Source: Fredericiella sp038205395
Lineage (GTDB): Bacteria; Chloroflexota; Anaerolineae; Caldilineales; Caldilineaceae
DNA length: 64,000 nucleotides
Direction of reading: 5' to 3'
Assembly: GCA_038205395.1 (NCBI GenBank)
Contig: JBBRBX010000013.1
Location: 3,475-67,474, forward strand
Both the position numbers and the translations under genes were made by a program. The stretch's first letter is position 1. Every line of letters begins with the position of its first letter. Under the pieces are notes generated by a model, which did no database searches, was not told where the DNA came from, and saw nothing but the letters and a program-made list of their open reading frames with translations. Of the stretch, positions 54,924 through 63,957 are shown piece after piece.

Positions 54924-55775
54924 CTACTTCTGCCACACCTGCGCTTCGGCGATGGCGAACTGGCGCAGCGTCAGCGGCGGGCGGCCCAGCAGGGTGGCCA
55001 ACTGCGGGTGAATGGCGGCGGCCATCCCAAACCGTGTGGTCATATAGATGGCGGAGGTGACAGCCACAAAGGCCCACGGCTCGCCCCGTTGGTGCAGCTT
55101 CCAGGCAAAGCGCAGCGGCGACGGATCGCTGTAGATGATGCGCCGGCCCAAGACTTCGCTGAGGATGGCGGCCACCTCGTAGTAGTCGAGCGACTCACTG
55201 CCGGTCAGCGGGTAGGCCTTATTTTCGTGGCCCGGCTCGGTCAATGCCAGCGCGGCCACGGCGGCCAGGTCGCGCGTGTCGACAAAGGCGGTCTTGCCCT
55301 TGCCGGCGGGAATAAAGACATCATTGTGTTCGGCAATATCGAGCCGGTGTGTGGTGCTCAGATTCTGCATAAAGAAGCCGGCGCGCAGCAGCGTGTAGGC
55401 GGCCGGCCCGGCCAGCAGCAGCTCCTCCACCTTGGCGTGCGGCACAATGTTGTTATTCTCCGCGCCCAGCAGCGACAGAAAGACGATATGGCGCACCCCA
55501 ACCGAGAAGGCATAATCGATCAGCGGCTTCATCCCGCGCTCGACATTGCTGGTCTGCGGCGGGCGCAGCAGGAAAAGACGATCCACCCCCTCAAACGCAG
55601 CCGCAAAGGTCTGCGGCTCTTCAAAATTGAGCACTGCCCACGGGATGGCAGGGTTGGGCAGCCGCGACACCGACTGGGGGGACGTGACGCCCGCGCGCAC
55701 CGGCGCCCCCTGTTCAAAAAGCTGTTTGACCAGCGGGCTGCCGACATTGCCGGTCGCGCCTGTAACCAGAATCAT
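54924..55775 (-). CDS. NmrA-like NAD(P)-binding protein
   Basis: A 283-residue Rossmann-fold protein of the NmrA/atypical short-chain-dehydrogenase type. The N-terminal MILVTGATGNVGSPLVKQLFEQG holds the nucleotide-binding Gly-rich loop. VRHIVFLSLLGAENN, HAKVEELLLAGPAAYTLLRAGFFMQNL and GKGKTAFVDTRDLAAVAALAL follow the usual order. The Tyr-x3-Lys catalytic pair of classical enzymes is absent, which fits a redox-sensing or quinone-reductase-like role (QOR2 type). Single gene between the Gmad2 protein and the channel gene. Confidence 0.85.
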   Translation of the reverse strand: MILVTGATGNVGSPLVKQLFEQGAPVRAGVTSPQSVSRLPNPAIPWAVLNFEEPQTFAAAFEGVDRLFLLRPPQTSNVERGMKPLIDYAFSVGVRHIVFLSLLGAENNNIVPHAKVEELLLAGPAAYTLLRAGFFMQNLSTTHRLDIAEHNDVFIPAGKGKTAFVDTRDLAAVAALALTEPGHENKAYPLTGSESLDYYEVAAILSEVLGRRIIYSDPSPLRFAWKLHQRGEPWAFVAVTSAIYMTTRFGMAAAIHPQLATLLGRPPLTLRQFAIAEAQVWQK

Positions 55776-55806
55776 TTTGTTGCTCCTCTTCCGTCATGAT
55801 TGAATT

Positions 55807-55970
55807 CTGTCCACCGATTCAGGCACAGATTGCACCGATTCTTGTCCACTGATCTCCGCTGCGGATATGGCAGCCGAATGCGCAGCACTGATTGGGGACA
55901 CAAATTCTGCGTGTCGATTGGGGCGAGATCACGCCGGTGGGAAATCAGCGCCATCTGAATCGGTGGACAG
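55807..55970. repeat. 16-bp perfect inverted repeats flanking 132 bp
   Basis: CTGTCCACCGATTCAG (55807-55822) and CTGAATCGGTGGACAG (55955-55970) bound most of the spacer between two minus-strand genes. Inside, GATTGCACCGATTCTTGTCC is a partial repeat of the same unit. It looks like a small MITE-like or repeat-derived element with no coding content. Confidence 0.6.
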
Positions 55971-55983
55971 AAAGTAATTTTCT

Positions 55984-56838
55984 CTACGCTGTACTGCTGG
56001 TGGCGGCTTTGTAATACGGCTGGGCGATGGGCACGCCCGCTTCCTGCAGCGCATCCAGCGCCGCACGCCGCAGTTGGCGGGCGACGCCCCACTGCTGGCC
56101 CGGCTTGACCTTGGCCTGCATCCGCACCCGCACCCCCAGATCATTGGTCTGGTTGTAACCCAGAATCTCCGGCGGCTCCAGCAAAAAGGGGCGGATGGCC
56201 GGGTCTTCCGCCGCCTGGGCCATTGCCGCTTTCAACACGTCAATCGCTCTGCGCATGTCGCCTTCGTATGTCAGATTGAGATCGACCGCGGCGCGTGACC
56301 AGTCGCGCGTGGTGTTGCCCACCGTGCGAATTTCCCCGTTGGGGACAACATACAGCGTGCCGTCGACGTTGCGGACGTTGGTGCGGCGCAGCGTGATCTG
56401 CTCGACGACGCCATCCACGCTGTTGACCCTGATGGAATCCCCCACGCGGTACTGATCCTCCAGCAGAATGATGATCCCGCCGAAAAAATCCTTGATCAAC
56501 GTCTGCGCGCCCAAAGAGATGGCGAGACCGGCAATGCCGGCGGCAGCCAACAGCGGGCCAAAGTCAATGCCGAAGCTGGCCAGGACGATGACTGTCGCCA
56601 GCGCCAGAACGAGGATGCGCAGCGTGTCTTTGCTGGCGCTGATCAAGGTGTTCAGGCGCGAACGGCGCTCCGCATCCATCTCCGTCGCCGTGATCCGTGC
56701 GGACACCAGGCGCGTGGCCCAGTTGATCAAGACCAGCCCGCCTGCCGTCAGCACAATCGTCACCAGGATGGTGAGAATGGAATCCAGCAGATTGGTGACG
56801 ACAAACGTGCGGAACGTATCCAAGAGAGTAGCCCCCAT
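55984..56838 (-). CDS. Small-conductance mechanosensitive channel (MscS family)
   Basis: A 284-residue channel; ATG at 56836-56838 with AGGAG upstream. Three membrane helices: about 12-38, 70-88, and the pore helix LLAAAGIAGLAISLGAQTLIKDFFGGIIILLEDQY (about 90-125), with its Gly/Ala packing pattern and the QTLIKDFFGG motif. Then comes the cytoplasmic vestibule beta domain (RVGDSIRVNSVDGVVEQITLRRTNVRNVDGTLYVVPNGEI) and an alpha/beta end. It releases solutes on osmotic downshift. A canonical short MscS; nothing unusual. Confidence 0.92.
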   Translation of the reverse strand: MGATLLDTFRTFVVTNLLDSILTILVTIVLTAGGLVLINWATRLVSARITATEMDAERRSRLNTLISASKDTLRILVLALATVIVLASFGIDFGPLLAAAGIAGLAISLGAQTLIKDFFGGIIILLEDQYRVGDSIRVNSVDGVVEQITLRRTNVRNVDGTLYVVPNGEIRTVGNTTRDWSRAAVDLNLTYEGDMRRAIDVLKAAMAQAAEDPAIRPFLLEPPEILGYNQTNDLGVRVRMQAKVKPGQQWGVARQLRRAALDALQEAGVPIAQPYYKAATSSTA

Positions 56839-56998
56839 GCGCAAACTCCTGCAAAGAAGAGAAAACGAATTTGAAGGGCATTATAGCATGGGGTGGGGCA
56901 GCCTGCGGGTGATGCGCGGCAGAGGGTAGTTGTATTCAGCTTGATCCTGACCAGTCAAATACGCCACAAGGCTCACAACGCGTGCCGCCGCCATCCAC

Positions 56999-58231
56999 TC
57001 AGCCGCAGCCGCCGCCGCTTTTGTCGCGCTGGAGCTGCAGCTTGATCTTGGGCAGATACTCCAAATCCCATTCATGCGGGTTGGGCGCGGCGGCTTCGTA
57101 GCGGTCGCCCAGCGCGGCGGGGAAGACGTAGTTGATCGTCTCATACCCGCCCGCCGCCGGCGTAGCCCGAATCGCCGGGTCCTCGCCGCCAAAGGTGGCG
57201 ATCCACTGGTTGACGCCGCCCTCCAGAATGTAGGCGTTGGGCACGCTTTCGGCCGTGAGCAGCTTCCACGCCTCGGTGGCGGCCTGCTCGTCGTTGCTCA
57301 CCACCACAAAGACGGTGTTGAGCGCCTGGCGCGCGTGCAGTTCGGGGATGGCAGCAGGAAGCTCCGCCAGCGGGATGTTCTGGGCGCTGCGAATGTGGAA
57401 GAGGTTGTAATCACGCTCCGGGCGCACATCCAGCGTCACCACCCGCAGCGCATCGTCCGCCTGCGAGGCCAGCAGTTCGGCGGCGCTGATCTGCACCTGG
57501 CGCGCCAGCAGCGCCGGCTCCTTCTGCGGGGCCAGCCAGGTCCACTTGCGTGCGGGCGTGGGCGACCCGATCACCAGCACCACAGCCGCCACAGCCACCA
57601 ACGCGGCGGCGGCGCCATAGCGCCATTTGGGTTCCTGCGCCAGGTTGCGCCCGCCGAAGATGCGCTCCAACTGTTCGCCGCCCCAAAACATAAAGAGCGC
57701 CATCAACACCACGCCCACCACCACAACCCCCGTGGGCAGCCCAAAAACATCCATCAGCGTCAGCCGCCCATAGTAGGAGCCGTTCCACCACTGGTCAAAA
57801 TATTGTTCCGTCTCGCCGAACAGGAAGATGCCGAACAGCCCGCCCAGCACAAACCACACGCCGTCGAGCTTGGCCGTGGCCGCCGCCACCAGCGACGTGC
57901 CGGGGCAGAAGCCGCCGATGATAAAGCCGACGCCCATGATCAGCCCGCCCACAATCCCCGGCCACAGATAGGTGGGGTTGACCCAAATGGCGTTGTAGTC
58001 CAGCCAGCCCAGCCCGACCGCGCTGAAAATCAGCACCATCGCCACAATGATGGCCGTAAACATGACCTTGAGCACGGTCAAGTCCTTAAAATAGAACTGG
58101 GCCGCCAATTTCTTGGAGTTGCCGAAACCGGAGATTTCCAGCACAAAACCAAAGGCAAAGCCGATCAGCCCAAAAACCGCAAACATCAACGGTTTGCCGA
58201 TCAAGGATTCAAGCGGAAGTGGGAATGGCAT
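56999..58231 (-). CDS. YeeE/YedE sulfur transporter fused to a rhodanese domain lacking its Cys
   Basis: A 410-residue fusion. Residues 1-215 are a YeeE/YedE (Sulf_transp) membrane domain with GFVLEISGFGNSKKLAAQFYFKDLTVLKVMF, then GLIMGVGFIIGGFCPGTSLVAAATAKLDG with the conserved Cys. After a further helix (about 225-245), residues 255-360 form a rhodanese fold: VVTLDVRPERDYNLFHIRSAQNIPLAELP. The sulfur-carrying Cys loop reads VFVVVSNDEQAATEAWKLL, so Ser stands where Cys is expected. The domain may bind but not carry sulfur. The chain ends in GGGCG. It should work with the second YeeE-type protein encoded 26 bp upstream. Confidence 0.87.
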   Translation of the reverse strand: MPFPLPLESLIGKPLMFAVFGLIGFAFGFVLEISGFGNSKKLAAQFYFKDLTVLKVMFTAIIVAMVLIFSAVGLGWLDYNAIWVNPTYLWPGIVGGLIMGVGFIIGGFCPGTSLVAAATAKLDGVWFVLGGLFGIFLFGETEQYFDQWWNGSYYGRLTLMDVFGLPTGVVVVGVVLMALFMFWGGEQLERIFGGRNLAQEPKWRYGAAAALVAVAAVVLVIGSPTPARKWTWLAPQKEPALLARQVQISAAELLASQADDALRVVTLDVRPERDYNLFHIRSAQNIPLAELPAAIPELHARQALNTVFVVVSNDEQAATEAWKLLTAESVPNAYILEGGVNQWIATFGGEDPAIRATPAAGGYETINYVFPAALGDRYEAAAPNPHEWDLEYLPKIKLQLQRDKSGGGCG

Positions 58232-58257
58232 AGCAGGCTCCTGGTCTCAGTCCGGTT

Positions 58258-58857
58258 TCAGTTCCAAAGCTTGCGCACAAAGAAGGCGATGGCATAGGCG
58301 CCGGCAAAGACGGCAAACATAAAGGCCCATGACCCCGCGGAGAGTGTCGCCCCCCCGGACAGCGCCTGCCCCGATGTACAGCCGCGCGCCATGCGCGCGC
58401 CGTACCCCATCAGCCCGCCGCCGATAAAGGCGAACATCCAGCGGCTGCGCACGCTGATATTCGGCCCCTTGTTGGTCTCCCGCTTGAGCCGCCCGCTCCA
58501 CCAGCCGGAAACGAAACCGCCCGCCAGCGCGCCGAAGACGACCGGCACCACCCAGTCATCGAGCGGATTCTTGTCGCCGCCGGCCATCTTGAGCAGATAG
58601 GCGGTGCGATCCACATGCTGCGGCGCAACCATATCCTCCACCGCAACCACCAGCCGGTTGAGGCCACCCGACGCCCCTAACCCGTTGCCGGTGATGAAAA
58701 AGGCCAGAAAGAGCACGATGCCGAGCAGAATGCCGCCCAGATACGGGTGCACATACGGCTGCTCCGGTCGTTTCCAAAAATCCGGCCGCTTCCAAAATGA
58801 AGTTCGGCCTTCTTTGTCTGATTGCGAGCCCGTCTGGGGCTGTACGGCGACACTCAT
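58258..58857 (-). CDS. YeeE/YedE-family sulfur transporter, second subunit
   Basis: A 199-residue membrane protein; ATG at 58855-58857 with AAGGAG upstream. After a 40-residue hydrophilic N-terminus (containing the repeated WKRPDFWKRPE) come four to five helices. The family segment FIGGGLMGYGARMARGCTSGQALSGGATLSAGSW carries the conserved Cys. Together with the larger fused protein downstream it could form the two halves of a thiosulfate or other sulfur-compound channel. The cytochrome gene upstream ends 12 bp earlier, so it is in the same operon. Confidence 0.87.
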   Translation of the reverse strand: MSVAVQPQTGSQSDKEGRTSFWKRPDFWKRPEQPYVHPYLGGILLGIVLFLAFFITGNGLGASGGLNRLVVAVEDMVAPQHVDRTAYLLKMAGGDKNPLDDWVVPVVFGALAGGFVSGWWSGRLKRETNKGPNISVRSRWMFAFIGGGLMGYGARMARGCTSGQALSGGATLSAGSWAFMFAVFAGAYAIAFFVRKLWN

Positions 58858-58869
58858 CGTCAATTCTCC

Positions 58870-61725
58870 TTAGGCGTTGGAAGGGCGCAAGCCGGGTTTG
58901 GTCTCAGGTGCACTGCCGGACACAGGATCGGACGCCGCGTCAGGTCGCCCTTCGGCAACCACTGCGCCCGGCACAACAGCGTGGGCGTCCACTTCTTCCC
59001 AACCGGTCACCATCGCCTCAATCCCCGACAGCGGGGCATGGCCGGTGGTGGTCAGATAGGCATGGCCGACGATAAAGGCGGCAAACAGCCAGGCCACCAG
59101 CGAATGGAAGGGGGCCAGCAAGGGCAGCCCGCCCAACGCCGCCGCATACTGCGGCCACTGCTGCACACCCCACATCAGCGCACCGCTGATGATCTGCAGC
59201 GGCAGCAGCACGTTGAGGATGCCGAAGTAGGTGATCTGCTGCAGCGGGTTGAGGTGGCGGTCGCGCGTCTTTTCAAACGGATGCTCGTCGCCGCGGAAGA
59301 TGCCCGCTAAATAATATTTGGTCTGCACAATGGCCTGGTCAAAGAAGCCATACGGGCGCGGGATGTACTGCTTGATCTCGCCGCCGGCCAGATGCCAGAA
59401 GAGCGACAGCCCCGCATTGACCACCAGGATGGCGGCCAGCACGTTGTGCACCGTCACGACATAGGGGAACGAGAAAATGCCGAACATGTCGGGGCGGTGG
59501 ATGATCAGCCCGGTGAACAAGAGCAGGATGATCGTAAAGGTCTGCAGCCAGTGCCAGAAGCGCTCGTAGGCCTGGTACATATAGACTCGTTTGGTGGCGC
59601 CGCCGTGGCGCGGCCGGCGCAGGCTGGACCAGAAGCGCAGCCCGCCATGCAGCGACACGGCCAGCAGCACGCCCACAAACGCCAGCGCCCCAAACCAATC
59701 CACCCAGTTGATGCGGGTGCGGCCAAAGATATAGATGCCGTCGTTCTGCGGCTGCGGCTGGTAGTAGAGCGCACCGCCCGCCCCCGGCTGGATGGCGCCG
59801 CTGGCTGCCACATTGGCGTCGCTTACAAAGGTGGGGATGACGCCGCCCGGTGTGCTGCCTGCCAGCTTGATGGGCTGCGTGACCAGCGAATCGGCATGGT
59901 GGCAGGTGGTGCAGTCGCGCGTGGCCCATTCGCCGCGCGCCACGTTGTGGTTGATGCTGTAGGGCTGCACCTGCCCTTCAATGCGCGGGTTGGCCAGCCC
60001 CAGCGCCGCCAGCCGCCCGGCCACCAGGTCGCGCTTGGCGTCGCTGTCGATGCGCAGCTCGCTTTCCGTCAGCAGCCCATCGCCGTCAGCGTCAAAGGCG
60101 GCCACAATCTCCGGGGCGTAGGCCCCCTCTTGCACGCTGCCGTCTTGGAAATAGACTGCCTGCAGATCGAGCAGCCGCACCGGATAGCTCGCACCGCTGG
60201 GGTCGTCGTAGACCCAGTACCACGAGCTGATCAGGTTATAGGGGGCAAGCAGCGTCTTGCCGTCCACATTGGTGCGCTGCATGAGGACAGGCTGGAAGCC
60301 CGTCACCAGCCCGGTGATGGTGCTGCTGCCCTCGATGCCGCGGCAGTCGCGCAGCCCGTCGCCCTGCGCGTCCAGCACGGTCCAGTCGACGCTGCTCAGC
60401 GCCGGCGCATACAACTGCGGCACATGGCAGCTTTCGCAGGCCAGCACGGACAGATGGCGGTCGGTGTAGGGCAGCCAGCTGCTGTGGCTGCTCTCGGCGT
60501 TGTGGCAGGACTCGCAGCGGCGCATGGAGCCTTTGTGCTCGGCGTCAATGGTGTACTGCGCGCTCTCGCCGCGCGCAAAGTCGTGGTTGGGCCGCTCCAG
60601 ATACTCGCCAATCTCCAGCCGGCGCGGGTCATAGACCAGATGGCTGGGGCGGGCCGAAGCGGCTTCCTGCGCGTGGATGGGGTTGTTGAGTGCATAGTGG
60701 CAGTCGGTGCACTTCAGCTCGCGCTCGGCGTGAATATCCCAGGCGCGGCTCAGGGTCGCCTTGTCCTGCAGATTGAGGCCGGAATCGGCAATGCGCTGCC
60801 CGGCAATCACCTGGCCGGTCGTCGCCGTCTGGGCGGCGTCCAGGTCGCAGGCGGCCAGCGTCAGCGGCTCCTTGCCGCTGTGCACCACGCCGTGACAGGT
60901 GGCGCAGTTCTCGTTGGTCGGGTCCTGGATGCGCAGCACGCCCGCCACCAGTTCGCCATCGGCGCCAAAGGCGGACGGCTGCCAGCCATAGCCGGCCTCG
61001 CTCTGCGTCACGACGCCGGTCGCCAGCAGGGTGGCCGTGTTGGCCCAGCCGAACTGGCCGGCGGCAATCGCTGCGCTGCGCGCCTGCGTGTCGGGGTTGT
61101 CCAGATGGCAGAGAAAGCAGTTCATCTCCATCACGCCCGACTTCTGCCAATCCCACGCCACCAGCTCGCCGTTGGCGTCCAGCAGCGCACTTTCGGGGTT
61201 GGTTGCATCCGGCGCCAGGCTCAGCAGCGGCGCACCATTGCGTGCCGTGGTGGCAGGGCCGCCACCGGGAGCGCGGGATCCCCGGGTGAGCAGCCATTCC
61301 GCCGTAGTCAGGTCCGGCCGCTGGGCACCGCTGGGGGTTAGATAGCGGTAGGTTAGCGGGTCCCACTTGCCGAAGGCGCCGCGGCTTTTATCCCACGGTT
61401 GGGCCAGGGTCAAGCCGTCTGCGCTAAAATCGGAGAGGCCGAGATCGGCGTGAAAGCTGTGCTGCTCGATAAAGGTGGTGTCGTGGCAGGCGCCGCAGGT
61501 CGTCATGGTGGAAACCGGCAGGCCGCTCTCCAGCACGCTGTCGCCCGCGGCGTCCAGCAGGCGAAAGGTCGGGTGCAGCGGCGGCGGGTTGGGCGTGATG
61601 GCCGGGGCCGGATCCGCTGCGGCCGCGCTGCGCACGCCCAGGGCCAGCCCCAGCGCCAGCGCGCCGGTGGCCAGGGCAATCAACAACCGCTTGATAGTAG
61701 ACTTCCGCAAACGTGCCTGCAGCAT
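58870..61725 (-). CDS. Seven-haem c-type cytochrome fused to a b-type quinol-oxidising membrane domain
   Basis: A 951-residue protein; start at the ATG at 61723-61725 with AAGGA upstream, after which a signal sequence follows (residues 12-37). The exported part has seven CxxCH sites: CGACH, CFLCH, CATCH, CTDCH, CESCH twice and CTTCH. It also holds an EF-hand-like loop, DADGDGLLTESE. The C-terminal ~260 residues are a cytochrome b561/PhsC-type membrane domain with five helices: one before RVYMYQAYERFWHWLQTFTIILLLFTGLIIH, then VTVHNVLAAILVVNAGLSLFWHLAGGEIKQY, and HSLVAWLFAAFIVGHAYLTTTGHAP, with histidines for two b haems. This design passes electrons between the quinone pool and exported c-haems. 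It lies directly after the octahaem enzyme gene. Confidence 0.88.
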   Translation of the reverse strand: MLQARLRKSTIKRLLIALATGALALGLALGVRSAAAADPAPAITPNPPPLHPTFRLLDAAGDSVLESGLPVSTMTTCGACHDTTFIEQHSFHADLGLSDFSADGLTLAQPWDKSRGAFGKWDPLTYRYLTPSGAQRPDLTTAEWLLTRGSRAPGGGPATTARNGAPLLSLAPDATNPESALLDANGELVAWDWQKSGVMEMNCFLCHLDNPDTQARSAAIAAGQFGWANTATLLATGVVTQSEAGYGWQPSAFGADGELVAGVLRIQDPTNENCATCHGVVHSGKEPLTLAACDLDAAQTATTGQVIAGQRIADSGLNLQDKATLSRAWDIHAERELKCTDCHYALNNPIHAQEAASARPSHLVYDPRRLEIGEYLERPNHDFARGESAQYTIDAEHKGSMRRCESCHNAESSHSSWLPYTDRHLSVLACESCHVPQLYAPALSSVDWTVLDAQGDGLRDCRGIEGSSTITGLVTGFQPVLMQRTNVDGKTLLAPYNLISSWYWVYDDPSGASYPVRLLDLQAVYFQDGSVQEGAYAPEIVAAFDADGDGLLTESELRIDSDAKRDLVAGRLAALGLANPRIEGQVQPYSINHNVARGEWATRDCTTCHHADSLVTQPIKLAGSTPGGVIPTFVSDANVAASGAIQPGAGGALYYQPQPQNDGIYIFGRTRINWVDWFGALAFVGVLLAVSLHGGLRFWSSLRRPRHGGATKRVYMYQAYERFWHWLQTFTIILLLFTGLIIHRPDMFGIFSFPYVVTVHNVLAAILVVNAGLSLFWHLAGGEIKQYIPRPYGFFDQAIVQTKYYLAGIFRGDEHPFEKTRDRHLNPLQQITYFGILNVLLPLQIISGALMWGVQQWPQYAAALGGLPLLAPFHSLVAWLFAAFIVGHAYLTTTGHAPLSGIEAMVTGWEEVDAHAVVPGAVVAEGRPDAASDPVSGSAPETKPGLRPSNA

Positions 61726-61765
61726 ACACAATCCGTCCTTGCCTGTGCCTGTCTTGCCTGTGCCT

Positions 61766-63211
61766 TTACTTGTTGAAGCGTCCGCCCCACTCGACCGGGT
61801 CGCCGGGATAGCCAAGCGCCTGCCAGTCCATGCGCCCTTCGCTGCCGTGGCAGTCTGCACACTGCAGCGCCTTCTCCTTCTCCTGCACCATATGCGTAGT
61901 CGGCCAGTACATGTGCGTCTCGGCGAAACCGTACTCGCCGCTGTAGGGCAGACCCGTGTACTGCGTGGCCAGTTCAAAGGATTTGTTCCAGTCGAACTCG
62001 CTCCAGAAGCCGCCCTCGCCCGCCGTCACCGGCTGCAGCAGGGTCTTGTTCTGCACATCATACGGCTGCTTGGCCACATGAATCTTGAAGGGGAAGATTT
62101 TGGCGTTGGGGTCTTGGATGTCGCCGGCGGGCGGGTTGAGGTCCAGCGGCCGGCTGGGGTCAAAGGTGTCGCCCAGCAGATAGCGATAGTCTGCGCTGCC
62201 GTTAAACCACTGGTAGGTGGGCTGATAGTTGTTCTCGTAGACAAACGAGCCTTTGATCTTGAGATAGGTGTAATGATCTTCCGGCAAATCCTGCCCCGCC
62301 GTCGACCAATCCCACGCCACTTTGGTGGGGTCTTTGAGCGCCGTGGCGGGAATGTGGCAGGTCTGGCAGGCGACGCTGTCGGTGTGCAGGTTGATGCGCT
62401 CGTCGGCGTGCAGCTTGGCGTCGTGACAGTCGGTGCAGGCCACCTGTTCGACGGGCGCGATGACCAGGTTGTCGGCCAGCAGCTTGCCCTTGATTTCGTG
62501 ATTTTCCGTCTTGTGGCAGTCGGTGCAGAGGAAATTGTACTCGCCCATATGCACGTCCAGGCTGGCGGAGGGGAAGAGCAGACTCTCGTCCAAGTCGCCG
62601 TGCTTGACGCCGTTGCCGCCGCCGCCGTCGAAGTGACATTTGCCGCAGTTGTCGCGCGTGGGCATACGCACGCTTTGCGCCGCCGCCACTAAGTCGATGC
62701 CTTCGGCGGGCAGTCCATAGTCGGCCTTGGCATAGGTGGCGGTGTCGGCGTGGCAGGCCAGGCAGTCCACATTGCTGCTTTCGGCAAAGTCAAAATTGGC
62801 GTCCGCCCAGCCATAGCCGGTGTGGCAGCTTGTGCACTTTTTCCAGTTGCCCTGGATGCCGATGCAGAAGTTGTTGATCTGGTTCTTCTTGCCGATCGTC
62901 ACCGGCTCCGTGCGCCAGGTCACGGTCATGGGGTCGCTTTCCCATGTCCAGTGGGTCGTGTGCATCACCTGGTCGGCAGCGTCGGGATGGCATTCCAGAC
63001 AGCTTTGCGTCACGGCCTGCGGGCTGTCGAAGGGGCCTTTGACGATGTCTTTGTGGTCGGTGTGTGTCGCATGGGTGGGGACGCCGGCCCAGGGGTCGCT
63101 CGATTTGGCCGCCGTAACCGCTTTGGCGCCGGGCCGAAAAATGACGACGGGAACCGCAATCACCAATACAATGGCGACCAGCCCCACAATCCAGAGGTAT
63201 TTTCGTTGCAT
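61766..63211 (-). CDS. Octahaem c-type cytochrome, tetrathionate-reductase (Otr) family
   Basis: A 481-residue cytochrome; ATG at 63209-63211. An N-terminal hydrophobic anchor (residues 5-27) is followed by eight CxxCH sites: CLECH, CTSCH, CLACH, CGKCH, CTDCH twice, CQTCH and CADCH. Segments such as DHKDIVKGPFDSPQAVTQSCLECH, VMHTTHWTWESDPMTV and FCIGIQGNWKKCTSCHTGYGW match the Otr family of Shewanella, which reduces tetrathionate and in vitro nitrite and hydroxylamine. The end (CADCHGSEGRMDW) is also family-like. With the cytochrome c-b protein next door and two sulfur transporters, a sulfur oxyanion substrate is favoured, but nitrogen oxyanions cannot be excluded. Confidence 0.88.
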   Translation of the reverse strand: MQRKYLWIVGLVAIVLVIAVPVVIFRPGAKAVTAAKSSDPWAGVPTHATHTDHKDIVKGPFDSPQAVTQSCLECHPDAADQVMHTTHWTWESDPMTVTWRTEPVTIGKKNQINNFCIGIQGNWKKCTSCHTGYGWADANFDFAESSNVDCLACHADTATYAKADYGLPAEGIDLVAAAQSVRMPTRDNCGKCHFDGGGGNGVKHGDLDESLLFPSASLDVHMGEYNFLCTDCHKTENHEIKGKLLADNLVIAPVEQVACTDCHDAKLHADERINLHTDSVACQTCHIPATALKDPTKVAWDWSTAGQDLPEDHYTYLKIKGSFVYENNYQPTYQWFNGSADYRYLLGDTFDPSRPLDLNPPAGDIQDPNAKIFPFKIHVAKQPYDVQNKTLLQPVTAGEGGFWSEFDWNKSFELATQYTGLPYSGEYGFAETHMYWPTTHMVQEKEKALQCADCHGSEGRMDWQALGYPGDPVEWGGRFNK

Positions 63212-63378
63212 AGCCACATCCGTAAGCACGTTGGCGGGCACGCATGCCATGCCCGGGCAGCGGGCGAATCCCAGCCGCTTACACTAGGATACGCCCATCG
63301 CCCGCGCCTGACATCCGCCGGGTGGCTAAGTTTTCTGTAGGAAAAAACCCGATAAATCAGGCGAAAAATCCCTGACGC

Positions 63379-63705
63379 CTACACCGTCTTGCCGATCCGC
63401 ACCCGCCAGTCGATTGGCCCTTGCTCCAGATATTCCCACGTAAACTCGCCACTGTGTTCGGCGGCAAATTGATAGTAGAGCGGCTTGGGGTCATGGTCGT
63501 TGACCAGCAGAAAAGAATTGCCCGCCGCCAGCCCCGCAAAGGTGTCGAAGATCAGCGGATGGCGCTGCGCCGGGGCCACCCGCCGCACATCCACCACCGG
63601 CCCTTCCATGCCGTTGATGCTCTCTTTGCTGCCTTCCGGCGTCTTGCCCACAGTGGCGGGCAGTTCGTCCGTCCATTCCAGTTGGTTGCGCTTGTTGTGG
63701 CTCAT
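63379..63705 (-). CDS. DUF2249-domain protein
   Basis: A 108-residue protein; ATG at 63703-63705 with AAGGAG about 17 bases upstream. The core VVDVRRVAPAQRHPLIFDTFAGLAAGNSFLLVNDHDPKPLYYQFAAEHSGEFTWEYLEQGPIDWRVRIGK is the DUF2249 pattern (R...RH..IF..F..L..G..F.L.NDHDPKPL.YQ). This SirA-like fold is often found near haem or nitrogen/sulfur redox genes. It is the first gene of the putative sulfur operon, about 170 bp before the octahaem gene; role unknown. Confidence 0.88.
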   Translation of the reverse strand: MSHNKRNQLEWTDELPATVGKTPEGSKESINGMEGPVVDVRRVAPAQRHPLIFDTFAGLAAGNSFLLVNDHDPKPLYYQFAAEHSGEFTWEYLEQGPIDWRVRIGKTV

Positions 63706-63957
63706 AATCCGTTTCTCACTCCTTTTGACCTTACACGCTCTCCGGTGACTCTCCAGCGGCAATTTCTATGAAGAATATTATAAGAATAGACGCGGCGGCG
63801 CTGCGACTTTTGTCCCACCCAAACAGAAAGGGTGCACCCTTTTGCCCCATCCGGACAGGACAGCAATTCTCAATTTGAGATTGGAATCAAGCTTACGGAA
63901 AGGTATTAGGAACGAGTCGCCGATCGTAGCTATAGAATACGTGATGGGAGGCGAACC

